Below are positions 1-9,399 of a stretch of 64,000 nt of DNA, in pieces. The notes under the pieces were generated by a model. That model was not told the DNA's origin and searched no databases. It saw only the letters and a list, made by a program, of their open reading frames with translations. Origin of the DNA: Symbiodinium natans (Eukaryota; Sar; Dinophyceae; Suessiales; Symbiodiniaceae); the NCBI GenBank assembly GCA_905221605.1, contig CAJNDS010002321.1:117501-181500 (forward strand), read 5' to 3'. Numbering within the stretch: the stretch's first letter is position 1; each line of letters opens with the position of its first letter. The position numbers were made by a program, and so were the translations under genes.

Positions 1-312
1 TGCGTGACACCGTGATCCAGCACGAATGGGGACAGTAGGTGTGAAAGCAAAAGCACCTAAGCTTCCAAGCTACTGCACCGAAGGGGATTCCTACAGTGTC
101 AGGTGGTCGCGAACGCAGCTTACACCGTTAAAACAAGTTTCAACTGAGCTGATTCTCTGGCCGGTCCCCCCGAACTGACAGCACAAGGCATCTCGTCAGT
201 CAGCATGCAGCAGACTATGCAACATCGCCCTCTTCCACATCTATCAGATTGGAGCGAGTTGTCACTCGAATTGGCCCTCTGCCCTACTCGCAGCCTCGGC
301 TTACCAGGCATC

Positions 313-408
313 CGGGTTTCATCCCTTACACTCACTGTCCTTAATCGGATTACAGTGCCCTAGTATAATCCCTACTAAGGACTGTTAGTATAACGGGGAA
401 CATCCCAA
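313..408. mobile_element. MITE-like foldback element, copy 1 (degenerate)
   Basis: The right half (about 361-408) reads CTAAGGACTGTTAGTATAA then GGGGAACATCCCAA. The left half is a diverged inverse copy (CCCTTACACTCACTGTCCTTAAT). It belongs to a family of about 95-bp foldback elements seen again near 2.55, 11.63, 12.60, 13.97 and 17.51 kb. There is no coding capacity. Non-autonomous DNA element is inferred from the inverted ends. Confidence 0.55.
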
Positions 409-456
409 TGTAAAGGTGTCTATGTTCCCTCCTGTACCCTTGGCTTCTCTGCAGAA

Positions 457-530
457 CTGCCGTCTCTCTCTCTCTCTCTCTCTCTCTGTCTCGCTCTCTC
501 TCTCTCTCTCTCCCTCCCTCTCTCCCTCCC
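457..530. repeat. (CT)n microsatellite
   Basis: A pure to slightly interrupted TCTCTC run, then CCCTCCCTC. The rest of 409-800 is AT-rich sequence in which I recognise nothing. Confidence 0.9.
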
Positions 531-807
531 TCCCTGCTCTCTCACTCTCACTCACCAACTATATCTCCTTAGAACCTTAATAAACACTGCCATTTTTGCA
601 ATTCTCTTGGGGTTTATACAAATGACCAGAACAAAGAACTCCTGAGGGGGCTATAGCTGAGGAATAAAATAGGGCCTTAATGATTAGAATAGGGCTTTGG
701 GGCCATTATAGTATAATTAAAGGGACCAAAAGGGAACACCCTCAACCCTAAACCCTGAACCCCTATATTATTCCCAGCAACTACGGTCGCACCCTAGTTT
801 TTTGCTT

Positions 808-860
808 TGGGTTAGGGTTTAGGGTTTAGGGTTCAGGGTTCAGGATTCAGGGTTCAGGGT

Positions 861-906
<46 letters not shown>
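808..906 (+). repeat. TTTAGGG-type interstitial telomeric block with variants
   Basis: About fourteen 7-mers. It begins as GGGTTTA units and grades into GGGTTCA and then a homogeneous run of GGGTTGA, so single variants have been amplified locally. It borders the ankyrin-like fragment at 911-980. Confidence 0.9.
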
Positions 907-910
907 GCTT

Positions 911-980
911 TAATGCCCTGTCCGACCTGGACATGGCCATGTTGCGTCGCCCACAGCAGCGCGGTCATCCCCTTCTGGCA
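911..980 (-). pseudogene. Ankyrin-repeat exon fragment between telomeric blocks
   Basis: The minus strand reads GMTALLWATQHGHVQV without a stop. This matches the ankyrin-repeat core (G-x-T-x-L-x-x-A-x-x-x-G-H-x-x-V). Only one partial repeat is present. Both sides are telomere-like arrays, TTTAGGG on the left and CCCTAAA on the right, so this is a displaced piece of a gene and not a functional locus. Confidence 0.6.
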
Positions 981-985
981 GGGAA

Positions 986-1019
986 GAAACCCTAAACCCT
1001 AAACCCTAAACCCTAAACC
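986..1019 (-). repeat. CCCTAAA interstitial telomeric block
   Basis: Four to five CCCTAAA units, opposite in orientation to the block at 808-906. Another short TTTAGGG patch follows at about 1136-1154. Confidence 0.9.
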
Positions 1020-1688
1020 GCTGTCGGGTTTAGGTTTTTTTTGGGGCCACCCGCCTGGCTGACCTTTCGGCCACTCCGCAGGGAACTGTCTGGCTATGGT
1101 TCGCTGGAAATGTTCGGAGAAAAGTTTTAGGCTTTCGGGTTTAAGGGTTTAGGGCTACGCATGGTGCCCTTGTTGAATTCAACACACTCCCAGGACTTGT
1201 GCTCGCACTCGTTCAGAAAAGATTCTTTGCAGAACAGGGCTCGCATTGATGAACTTGGCCTCTTCTGTTCTGGGCCTTGACTCTTTAGACCTTACACTGA
1301 ACTCTAATGCATGAAACAGACTGTCCGGCCAGATCCTCAGCCAGAAAACTGTTCCATTAACGCACTCTTTCACACATTCAACTCAACATAGATAGCTTCC
1401 AATAAACGCAAGGGCCCAGAAACCCAACCCTAAACCAAAGGAACAGATGGTAACAAGGTACTATAGGGGCCTGAATAATTAGAACAGGGTTTTGGGGTCA
1501 TTACAGGAAAAAAACACACAGGGACCACAAGGGAACTTTATTCGTAACTATTCTGACCCCGATATTAGCTGCCAGCAAGGAGCCCAGTTGCAACAAAAAG
1601 AGGATTTGGGGTAGCTGGCTTCAGGGAGCTTAGGGCGGCGGGGCTCTGTGGTTTCGACAGGGTTTATGGTTTAGGGTTTAGGGTATGC

Positions 1689-1892
1689 TTGGGCCCTCAG
1701 GCCTCATGGTCTCCTAAATTGGCGTCCGCCCGCGCGGACATCAAGAACCGAAGAACTGGCAAGCGGTTGAACTCTGCAGCCGCGATCAAAGGAGTCTTCC
1801 CCAGCGTGTCCTCAGTGAGCCGAAGGGGTTCGGCCTACAGGGTTTCCAGGGTTTCGCGAGGATCTGATGAAGAAGACCAAGCTAAGCACTAG
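1689..1892 (+). CDS. Unrecognised coding-like fragment, Arg/Ser-rich
   Basis: The frame is open for about 67 codons and starts directly after a TTTAGGG patch (1670-1684). Its composition is Arg/Ser-rich and basic (for example RRTGKRLNSAAAIKG, SSVSRRGSAYRVS) and ends in an acidic GSDEEDQ tail before TAG. There is no ATG at the left edge, so this would be an internal or terminal exon piece. I do not recognise the family. It could be a chance ORF in GC-rich DNA. Confidence 0.3.
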   Translation: MGPQASWSPKLASARADIKNRRTGKRLNSAAAIKGVFPSVSSVSRRGSAYRVSRVSRGSDEEDQAKH

Positions 1893-2248
1893 GTACAGTA
1901 AACTTCCAACAAGTTGGAACATCCTTATCCCCTACCCCGAAAGGTATACTTAAGGGAATCCCTGCTCTAAATATCCTTAAACCATGTTCCAACTGTCTGG
2001 AGCTTACTGTAAGGTCTCCGGAAGAAGCACATCCAGCTGTCCCCAGGCCTGGGACTTGCTGTCCACTTGCCATAGCCACCGATGCTTGCTTGTGGGTTTA
2101 GGGTTTAGGGTTTAGGATTTAGGGTTTAGTGTTTAGGGTTGCTATGTACAGCTTGAAGACCACGGCACGTCGTGGATTCCACACCCCCTGTAAACTTCAG
2201 CTGGCCCATAGGCCTCTGCATGCCTCATGCAATCCCATGTGCAGTCTA

Positions 2249-2478
2249 CCCTAAACCCTAAACCTCTAAACCCCCAAACCCCCAAACCCCCAAACCCCTA
2301 AACCCCTGAACCCCTAAACCCCTAAACCCCCAAACCCCTAAAACCCCCAAACCCCTGAACCCCCAAACCCCCTAAACCCCTAAGACCCCCAAACCCCTAA
2401 ACCCCTGAGCCCCTAAACCCCTAAACCCCTAAACCCCCTAAACCCCCTAAACCCCCTAAACCCCCTAAACCCCTGAAC
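2249..2478 (-). repeat. Degenerate CCCTAAA/CCCCTAAA/CCCCCAAA array
   Basis: About 230 bp of 7-9 bp units that differ in the number of C residues (CCCTAAA, CCCCTAAA, CCCCCTAAA, CCCCCAAAC, CCCCTGAA). C-run length variation of this kind fits slippage in the template or in the array. Confidence 0.9.
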
Positions 2479-2548
2479 CTGACAGCCGCTCCTCCTAGAA
2501 GTACAAAACCAAGGGTTACGGGATGCTTGGGGGTTTGACTGTTTCAGG

Positions 2549-2660
2549 TTGGGATGTTCCCCGCTTATACTAACAGCGTTCAGGGTTTAGGGTTTAGGGT
2601 TTGTAAGGGCAGGGGGTACTATAATCCCTATTGGGGGCTGTCCATATAAGGGGGGAAATC
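2549..2660. mobile_element. MITE-like foldback element, copy 2, split by TTTAGGG repeats
   Basis: The left arm TTGGGATGTTCCCCGCTTAT followed by ACTAACAG is intact. After CGTTCA comes a TTTAGGG run (2583-2611), and then the element's middle and right arm resume (GTACTATAATCCCTATT, then a diverged GGCTGTCCATATAAGGGGGG). Other copies lack the telomeric run at this point, so it was inserted into the element. Confidence 0.6.
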
Positions 2661-3056
2661 ACAAGTTTCAGGCTCCCTGGAGGTTCACTACGGTGGCTTA
2701 GAAGGTAGATATAAGCAGGGGAGCTACAGCTATAACCTTGTCTAGGGTAATTACTTCTGACCCAGCTTATCTACTGTTGCTTAAGCACCCAACAAAAACA
2801 CAAGATAATAACTTCAAAGGACTACTTTTAAGTTTTGAGGGGGGCTTGTTAAGCAGTTCGTAGTTATAAGTACCCCAATGAACCTTCAGTCAGTAGCTAC
2901 AAGTGCCCTAAATTAAATAAGCCCTCAGTTAGTAGAGAAAGTGGCCCAATAAACCCTCAGTCAGTAGTTCTAAGCCCTAAATAAACCCTCAGCTAGTAGA
3001 TATAAGTGCCCTAAATAAACCCTCAGTTAGTAGTCAAAGTACCCGTAATAAACCCC
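2661..3056. repeat. Short-period CTCAGTTAGTAG repeat, no gene seen
   Basis: Between about 2870 and 3050 a unit of about 45-50 bp recurs, with the core AATAAACCCTCAGTYAGTAG followed by TATAAGTGCCC. I see no convincing coding content. Confidence 0.6.
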
Positions 3057-3188
3057 GAAATCCTAAACCCTAAACCCGAAAACCCTCAAAGAATGTTTTC
3101 TAAGGAAGACTAGTGTTTCAGTTTTGGGAAGTTCTTAAGCAGATATAGCAGCTATCAGTAAGTACCCGAAATAAGCCCTCAAGTAGGT

Positions 3189-3404
3189 AGGGTAGGGTTT
3201 AGGGTTTAGGGTTTAGGGTTTAGGGTCTGGGGTTTAGGGTTTAGGGTTTAGGGTTTAGGGTCTAGGGTTTAGGGTTTAGGGTTTAGGGTTTAGGGTTTAG
3301 GGTTTAGGGTTTAGGGTTTAGGGTTTAGGGTTTAGGGTTTAGGGTTTAGGGTTTAGGGTTTAGGGTTTAGGGTTTAGGGTTTAGGGTTTAGGGTTTAGGG
3401 TTTA
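3189..3404 (+). repeat. Long TTTAGGG array (about 216 bp)
   Basis: About 30 nearly perfect TTTAGGG units, with two single-unit variants (GGTCTGG and GGTCTAG) near the left end. It is the longest clean array in the window. It is interstitial, because unrelated sequence continues on both sides. Confidence 0.95.
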
Positions 3405-3407
3405 GGC

Positions 3408-3503
3408 CACTCAGAGAACAGGAGCGACTCAGCGAGGCAAGCGGCGGTTTTGTCCAGGTCGGCCTCTGCCCACACAAGCAACTCCACGACGCCTGAGGCA
3501 CAG
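3408..3503 (-). pseudogene. Second ankyrin-like exon fragment
   Basis: The minus strand is open and reads GVVELLVWAEADLDKTA, which matches the second helix and hairpin of an ankyrin repeat (VVxLLLxAGADxxxxT). It is flanked by the long TTTAGGG array on one side and CCCTAAA units (3506-3560) on the other. It is a fragment only. Confidence 0.55.
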
Positions 3504-3505
3504 GG

Positions 3506-3718
3506 ACCCTAAACCCTGAACCCTAAACCCTAAACCCTAAACCCTAAACCCTAAACCCTAGCGTGACAGGCCTCAGGTCACCGCCCAGAAGCCTAAACCC
3601 TAAACCCTAAAAACGCAGAAAACTAAAGACTCTAAAACCCCCAAACCCTAAACCCTCGAAGCCTATACCCTAAGCCCTAAGACACTAAAACCCTAAGCCC
3701 TAACTCCCGAGAGATGTA
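3506..3718 (-). repeat. CCCTAAA block, decaying rightwards
   Basis: Clean CCCTAAA units at 3506-3560 are followed by a 30-base unique piece, then CCCTAAA (about 3594-3618) and loosely related AACCCTAAGCCC sequence. Confidence 0.85.
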
Positions 3719-4015
3719 AGCACCAAACCTGGCCGAGCATTTCAGCTATTGTGCCTGGGAAGTTGCTTCGTGTCGCTGAGGCCCCTACCCAGGGTCTATT
3801 GCCCGGGAGAGACCCGCAGAACACTTGCCTGTTCAACCCTATCTTAAGAACCCGACACCCACTTTTTGTTAAGTTACCTAAGGATACTACAAAGGGTACT
3901 ATGACAATAACCCACAAAGATGTAGGTTTGGGTTGTTTCGGTAAGCCCTAAACACCTTTTTTTCGAAGCCGCCTCAGCTTAACAGAGGGCAGGGCCCCTG
4001 AATGAATCAAAATGG

Positions 4016-4234
4016 GCCCTAAACCCTGAACCCTGAACCCTGAACCCTGAACCCTAAACCCTAAACCCTAAACCCTGAACCCGTTCCTTTTCAATTTCTC
4101 AGTCCGAGAGTAAAATCTTGAGACCAGACGTTGAGTATGAAAGGGGCAGGGATGACGAGGGCTTTTTTTGCCACCCTGAGGGTTTAGGGTTTAGGGTTTA
4201 GGGTTTAGGGTTTAGGGCTTAGGGCTTAGGGTTT
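4016..4234. repeat. CCCTGAA/CCCTAAA block, spacer, TTTAGGG block
   Basis: 4016-4082 is CCCTGAA grading to CCCTAAA. A spacer of about 97 bases follows, in which I recognise nothing, and then TTTAGGG with GGGCTTA variants at 4180-4234. This is a fragment bracketed in the order CCCTAAA ... TTTAGGG. Confidence 0.85.
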
Positions 4235-4612
4235 AAGATAGAGAATTTGCACTTTGGGGAACAGACTCGTGATTTCTCGTGATGGTGCTCACCTCCAACA
4301 GTTGCGGAGGCTTCCGTTTTGAGTCTTTGATGCTTCGGGGATCTGGCATCTGGTGCTGTATTTCTTTGTGATGCTTCCAGGCAGTCGGCTATTCACCTGC
4401 ATATATGGCTGTTACTGATGACGTATGGTCTACACTCTAGACTTCTGGCCCCGCATCCACCCTTAATTGAAGGCATTGGCCTCTTCAATCTCAAGGCCCA
4501 AGTTAAAGTCCCACGTCTCTGCACCCTTTATGGAAACCCTTGTCAGAAAGATCCCCAAACGGACCTGACAAGATTCTTGAATCAATCGAACACCAGACCC
4601 CCAATCTCCGAA

Positions 4613-4943
4613 AACCCTAAACCCCAAGCCCTTTTCCTCAACGAGGTCTCTCTGTCTCCCCCCCCCCCCCCCCAAACCCTAAACCCCAAGCCCTAAACCC
4701 TAAACCCCAAAAGCCCTAAGCCCTAAACCCTAAACCCTAAACCCTAAACATTCCAGGGAACCTTGGTGCCCAGCTCGCGCTGCCCGCATCACAGCCGACT
4801 GCCCCTGGAGGTCGCAGCAGTTCGGATCCTCATCCGCGTTGCGGGCACGGGATTTTTCCGAAAAGCACACGACCCCGGCTGAAGCTGCATGGATTGTAGA
4901 CTAGCCCTAAACCCTAAACCCTAAACCCTAAACCCCAAACCCT
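4613..4943 (-). repeat. CCCTAAA blocks with a C-run and a short spacer
   Basis: A 15-16 base C-run at about 4659-4673 leads into CCCTAAA/CCCCAAGCCC units up to about 4750. An unrecognised GC-rich spacer (4752-4905) follows, then CCCTAAA again at 4906-4943. Confidence 0.85.
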
Positions 4944-5086
4944 CGGGGAGAAGGGGCCTTAAGCCGTATAGATTGTAGATATGAACTGTGAGAAGAAGGT
5001 TCTGTAACATCCTCCTGCTTCAAGGAGGTGTTGGGCTCCCTGGGCTGAGGGATGTCACTTGGTTTGTTGTTTCGATGCACTTCTGT

Positions 5087-5175
5087 TAGGGTTTAGGGTT
5101 TAGGGTTTAGGGTTTAGGGTTTAGGGTTTAGGGGTTCGCGTTTAGGGTTTAGGGCTTAGGGCTTAGGGCTTAAGG
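5087..5175 (+). repeat. TTTAGGG block grading to GGGCTTA
   Basis: About ten TTTAGGG units, then three GGGCTTA variants. Confidence 0.9.
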
Positions 5176-5399
5176 TTACTGTCACACTGGCCACAGCTCT
5201 TTGTGATACTCGCAGAAGGGCTCCAACGACCCCGGAAGAAACCAAGCCATAATCTCGAGAATGATGAATGAGCCGAGATGATTTCAGACGTCTGGTGTAG
5301 TACCAGTAGCACTGACCCGCACAGGTTAGCATTGGAACTAAGGTACCCAGAAGTGCGCCTAAATCATCCCAAATTCTGAGGTGGTTCATGTGGCCTGGT

Positions 5400-5820
5400 A
5401 GTCAAGAAATCAACAGGCAGGAGCCCGTTCCACGGTGGTTGTGCATCCGTATCACTTCATCGGGTATGGCTTTATTGGGTTCTACTTAGACCACAAACAC
5501 TTGACCCGAAACCCCCTCAACTACAAACCGTGAGACCCTAGACCAACACCCCGCCCTGTCGTGCAATACAGTCAATACAGCCCAGATCAAATGAATCGCC
5601 TACATCTATACTAACGTAACCCCTATACTAAAAAGATGGAGTAGTGACAACAGGAGAACTGCAACAATGCTAACGCATACTACAAGTAATGAAGCAAAGC
5701 AATACGACTACTGCTACCAATACTGTGTTTACAAGTCGTACCAATATAGTACTAGTAGCATTAAAATGTGAATAGTACAGCACTCACTCAAAATCTACAT
5801 CATCCTAACCATGCTATTAA
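5400..5820. other. AT-rich spacer, nothing recognised
   Basis: There is no open frame of note and no repeat beyond scattered TACTA/GTACTA trinucleotide-like drift. Nothing can be assigned. Confidence 0.5.
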
Positions 5821-5822
5821 CA

Positions 5823-5858
5823 TAAACCCTAAACCCTAAACCCTAAACCCTAAACCCT
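5823..5858 (-). repeat. CCCTAAA block, left cap of a fragment
   Basis: Five CCCTAAA units directly left of a 67-bp fragment that is capped on its right by the TTTAGGG array starting at 5927. Confidence 0.9.
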
Positions 5859-5859
5859 C

Positions 5860-5926
5860 ACATCGGGCCTGGAGTTGCTCGAGTGCCTGCTCTGCAAGTC
5901 GCCGCAGGATGGTTTGCAGGGGCTCA
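5860..5926 (-). pseudogene. Coding-like helical fragment capped by telomeric repeats
   Basis: The minus strand reads EPLQTILRRLAEQALEQL with no stop, which has the pattern of an amphipathic helix. The fragment is only 67 bp and is flanked CCCTAAA on the left and TTTAGGG on the right. Family unknown. Confidence 0.4.
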
Positions 5927-6085
5927 GGGTTTAGGGTTTAGGGTTTTAGGGTTTAGGGTTTAGGGTTTAGGGTTTAGGGTTTAGGGTTTAGGGTTTAGGG
6001 TTTAGGGTTTAGGGTTTAGGGTTTAGGGTTTAGGGTTTAGGGTTTAGGGTTTAGGGTTTAGGGTTTAGGGTTTAGGGTTTAGGCT
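5927..6085 (+). repeat. TTTAGGG array (about 160 bp)
   Basis: About 22 almost perfect TTTAGGG units, with one extra T near the left end (GGGTTTTAGGG). Confidence 0.95.
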
Positions 6086-6294
6086 TCTGTATTGGAGCCG
6101 AAGGACTTTGAAGGGTTTTTGTTGCAATGATGTTCCTTCGAAGGTTGTGACAAGGTTCGTTTGTTTCCAGTGTGTTTAAGCTAAGGGTCTTGAAGTTCCC
6201 CTTCTGGGCTTCAGGGAAGCAAAAGCGTAAAGCAGGAATAGGGATGATATATGGATTTGCATTTTCATGGGGAGCGCGCGACAGGTGTTGGGGT

Positions 6295-6460
6295 CGGGGT
6301 ATGTTTCGCGGGTATGTTTCGGGGTATGTTTCGGGGGTATGTTTCGGGTATGTTTCGCGGCATCATGAGCTACTTTACCTGCAATTTCGGGGGTATGTTA
6401 CGGGGTATGTTTCGGGGGTGTGTTTCGGGGTATGTTACGGGGTATGTTTCGCGGGTGTGC
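6295..6460 (+). repeat. GGGTATGTTTCG minisatellite
   Basis: About twelve copies of an 11-13 bp unit GGG(G/C)GTATGTTTC, in two clusters separated by a 40-base unique stretch. The open frames across it (repeats of GYVSG or GMFRG) are products of the repeat and I do not count them as genes. I recognise nothing in 6460-7060. Confidence 0.85.
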
Positions 6461-7085
6461 AACCCGTGTGCCCTTCTTAAACCTGAGCCCCCCAAAAAAC
6501 ACAAACCCATGTTATTTTCCATGGAAAATCATGTCAAGCTGAAAAATCATGTCAAGCTGAAGCTGTAGTTGCAGCTTTGGGCTTTGAGGACGTTTGGTCA
6601 CACCCGGACAAACAAGGCGAGGCACGTTAGGGCTTTAGGATTTGAGCACAGTACCGCCCTCAAACCAACACTACCATCAGCTAGCATCATGAGTATTCTG
6701 AGTAGTTTTAGTACTATTAGTAGCATCAGTGTTGCTCGTACTGCGAGCCACTGGCCAACATCAATATGGGTCCAGGCAGATTTGATTCGCCAAGTAGCTT
6801 TCCGCACACCATTTTCTTCTCCATCGGAACATGCTTGCAACAACTCCTCTCGCCATGTAGAACTCATGAAATCAAGCTAGGGGAGCCTGCAGAAGACGTC
6901 CACAGCGGCAGAGGCCGATATAGCTATGTTATGTACGTCCCAGAATGTTCTTTCAGAATAGCCAGGGTTACAATCCGCTATGTCCACATGCGTCCGATGT
7001 AGCATGCAGAATGCAACCTCTGATACTTGGTACCCTTTTTGCAGCAGGACTCCTGGTACCCTTTTTTTGAACCCTAAACCCTAAT

Positions 7086-7165
7086 TAGGGAAGAGCAGTC
7101 CTTGGCAAAATCATCCACGAGCTGGCCGAACAGGATCTGTATCTCCTCGCAGTCTATCTTATGAT
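7086..7165 (-). pseudogene. Coding-like fragment with possible splice acceptor
   Basis: The minus strand reads IDCEEIQILFGQLVDDF and then AKDCSS, entered after ATAAG, which could be an AG splice acceptor. A CCCTAA patch lies on the left (7073-7085) and TTTAGGG on the right (7169 on). The family is not recognised, but the codon pattern is protein-like. Confidence 0.45.
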
Positions 7166-7168
7166 TTT

Positions 7169-7245
7169 GGGTTTAGGGTTTGGGGTGTAGGGTTTAGGGA
7201 TTAGGATTTATAGGGTCTAGGGATTAGGGTTTGGGGTTTAACACC
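7169..7245 (+). repeat. Degenerate TTTAGGG block
   Basis: GGGTTTAGGG, GGGTTTGGGG and GGGTGTAGGG variants, interrupted by GATTAGGATT pieces. Confidence 0.8.
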
Positions 7246-7846
7246 AGCCCTGGTCACTCTGCAGATTTGGGGGTTTACCAAAATAGGGGACCAGTAAAAT
7301 AGACCCCCCAACAGTAGGATCTCCTTATAACAAGGACCGAATAAGGTACCCCTAACTTCGGAAACCCCATTCATGTCCGCTTCCAAAAATGTGTGAACCT
7401 GCTGTTGCACCATCTGTAGGACCTACACCTTCGCCGCCCACGCTGCTCTGAGTGCAGCTACTGCTGTGTATAAGCTGATAGAGTTCACCCATTCTTGCAA
7501 AAACAGAAGCGCCTTGAAATACCACACCAGGATTGATTGATGATTGACTGCAAACACGGAATTTTGCATTGAAGTTGCACATAAACTACTACCCAGAATC
7601 ACGTATACTAGCCCATTCAAAGACCTCGCAGCATAGCTTCATACTTGGTCTTTTCCGGACGCGTCCATCCTATCCGGCTCCGCCCGGCCATTCTTTGATC
7701 GGGGCCCCTTCTTCCTAATCGAGACTAGAATGTAACAGGATGTGTTGTTCGCATCTATGTTAGATCGTGATCCTAAACCCCTTTTTTTGAACCCAGACTC
7801 GGACAAGCTTGCTGGGACTCCTGCCAAGTAAACCTCCGAAATCAGA

Positions 7847-7998
7847 CCCTAAACCCCTAAGCCCTAAACCCTGCTTCAATGATGACTGCATTGCACCCTA
7901 AACCCTAAACCCTAAACCCTAAACCCTAAACCCTAAACCCTAAACCCTAAACCCTAAACCCAAAACCCAAAAAACCCTAAACCCAAAAAACCCTAAAC
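7847..7998 (-). repeat. CCCTAAA array
   Basis: A short block, a 25-base spacer, then about twelve CCCTAAA units (about 7896-7960) and AAACCCAAAA variants. Confidence 0.92.
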
Positions 7999-8003
7999 CC
8001 TCA

Positions 8004-8112
8004 ACCTCCCTGCATACGCTGCAACTCCTTCGGCTGGCCGAGCTCGTCCCATTTCGCCCCATCCAACAGAATCTGCTCCTGCTCACAAAACATCATGGGT
8101 TCCCCTACTACC
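8004..8112 (-). pseudogene. Coding-like fragment bracketed by CCCTAAA and TTTAGGG
   Basis: The minus strand is open for about 35 codons and includes EPMMFCEQEQILLDGAKW followed by DELGQPKELQRM. It is a strongly protein-like, charged sequence entered after a GTAGTAG that could be a splice acceptor. It is capped CCCTAAA on the left and TTTAGGG on the right (8118-8162). Family unknown. Confidence 0.5.
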
Positions 8113-8117
8113 CCTCA

Positions 8118-8162
8118 GTTTAGGGTTTAGGGTTTAGGGTTTGGGGTTTAGGGTTTAGGGTA
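8118..8162 (+). repeat. TTTAGGG block
   Basis: Six units including one GGGTTTGGGG variant. The region from 8163 to 9000 holds a TA-rich microsatellite (about 8375-8450) and no gene that I can support. Confidence 0.9.
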
Positions 8163-8999
8163 CTACCCCCCCTAGATTCCCCCCAAAAAAGGCTATATTT
8201 AAGGATAATTAAGCGTAATTAAGAATTCATTTTGTGTTTATCTCTCGCTTCTGCTAAGACGCAGTCACAGCTTTCGTCTCATTTGCAGATGCCCGCGGGT
8301 GCATGACAGACTACGGGGCCTACATGATTATCAAAGTGCCCGTATAGCCCACATATCCACAACATAAGGAAACATATATAATACATGTATATATAATCGA
8401 TATATGCTGTGTATATATATATATATGCATACGTGTGTATATATGTACACATTTGTTTTAGCTATTTATGTGTTGATATGCTGTACCCACCATTCCTTTC
8501 TAATCAGATAGGCTCCCATACCAGATTTGTGAGGTATCTGCCGGTCAAAATCCGATGAAACAAAAACACCGATGGGAAGGTCCCGGAAGTAGACGAAGTA
8601 GGTGAAGCAGGTGTCCCTTTTTTACTTCCCAATAGAACACAGGGCCCAAGATTCAGGGCACGCACCATAATTGGAGAGCCGCCCCAAACGAAACCGTCCA
8701 CCCTTGCTACTCGCTCCCCTGTGAGGAGGCGCTGCCGGAACGTGGAAATGCCACGCAGCCTGAGTTGAGCACAGGCGAGGTTGAGGGCTTAGGGCTGTCA
8801 GAAGAGTCTCAGAACTTAGGGAGTGTTCAAAGTCGGCATGGCGGGACCTTGTTTCCCACACAGTTCCGAGTCGTGCAAGGAAACTGACAGTGCCCCTGGC
8901 GGGGTTTATGGTTTCCAGGTTTACAGTTTAGGGTGGCTTGCGCTAAGCACTTGTTCGGATGATTCCATTGATTCCTTGGTTCGGGGCGGGCTTCTAGCG

Positions 9000-9200
9000 A
9001 CCCTAAACCCTAAACCCTAAACCCTCATGTCCCAGAGGCTGACTCACCTTACGCTTCACGAAGGCGCCAAGGCCCTCGGTGGCCAGGAGCTCACGTGCCC
9101 TCAGCGGAGGAGATTGGGCTGCTGTGTTAGGGTTTAGGTTTGGGGTTTGGGGTTTGGGGTTTAGGGGTTCTGGGGATAGAGGTTTGGGGTTTAGGGGTCT
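9000..9200. repeat. CCCTAAA - mini-exon - TTTAGGG cassette
   Basis: CCCTAAA at 9000-9024 and TTTAGGG/TTTGGGG at 9127-9200 cap a fragment of about 100 bp. On the minus strand the fragment reads CTGAG, then codons for RELLATEGLGAFVKRK, then GTGAGT. It therefore looks like a complete small exon with a 3' splice acceptor and a canonical 5' donor, cut out together with its intron edges. Confidence 0.6.
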
Positions 9201-9399
9201 ACTTGGAGGTGAATGGGCGATTCTAAGTAGGGTTATAAGCAATTTAAAGAAGGCCTTATCGATAGTTGCCTACCTATGACTTGTATGGCACGCGCTCTCT
9301 GCAAGCCATCCACAGCGCTTCGATGCTGTCCGAGGCCAAGTAGGGTTTAGGTTTTGAGATGGTTTAAGGTTTAGGGTGTGGTGTGGGTTCATTTTGGCC

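Noticed and set aside
3189-3404. True chromosome end at the long TTTAGGG array
   Set aside because: Unrelated sequence continues on both sides, and many short blocks of both orientations lie in the same window, so it is interstitial.
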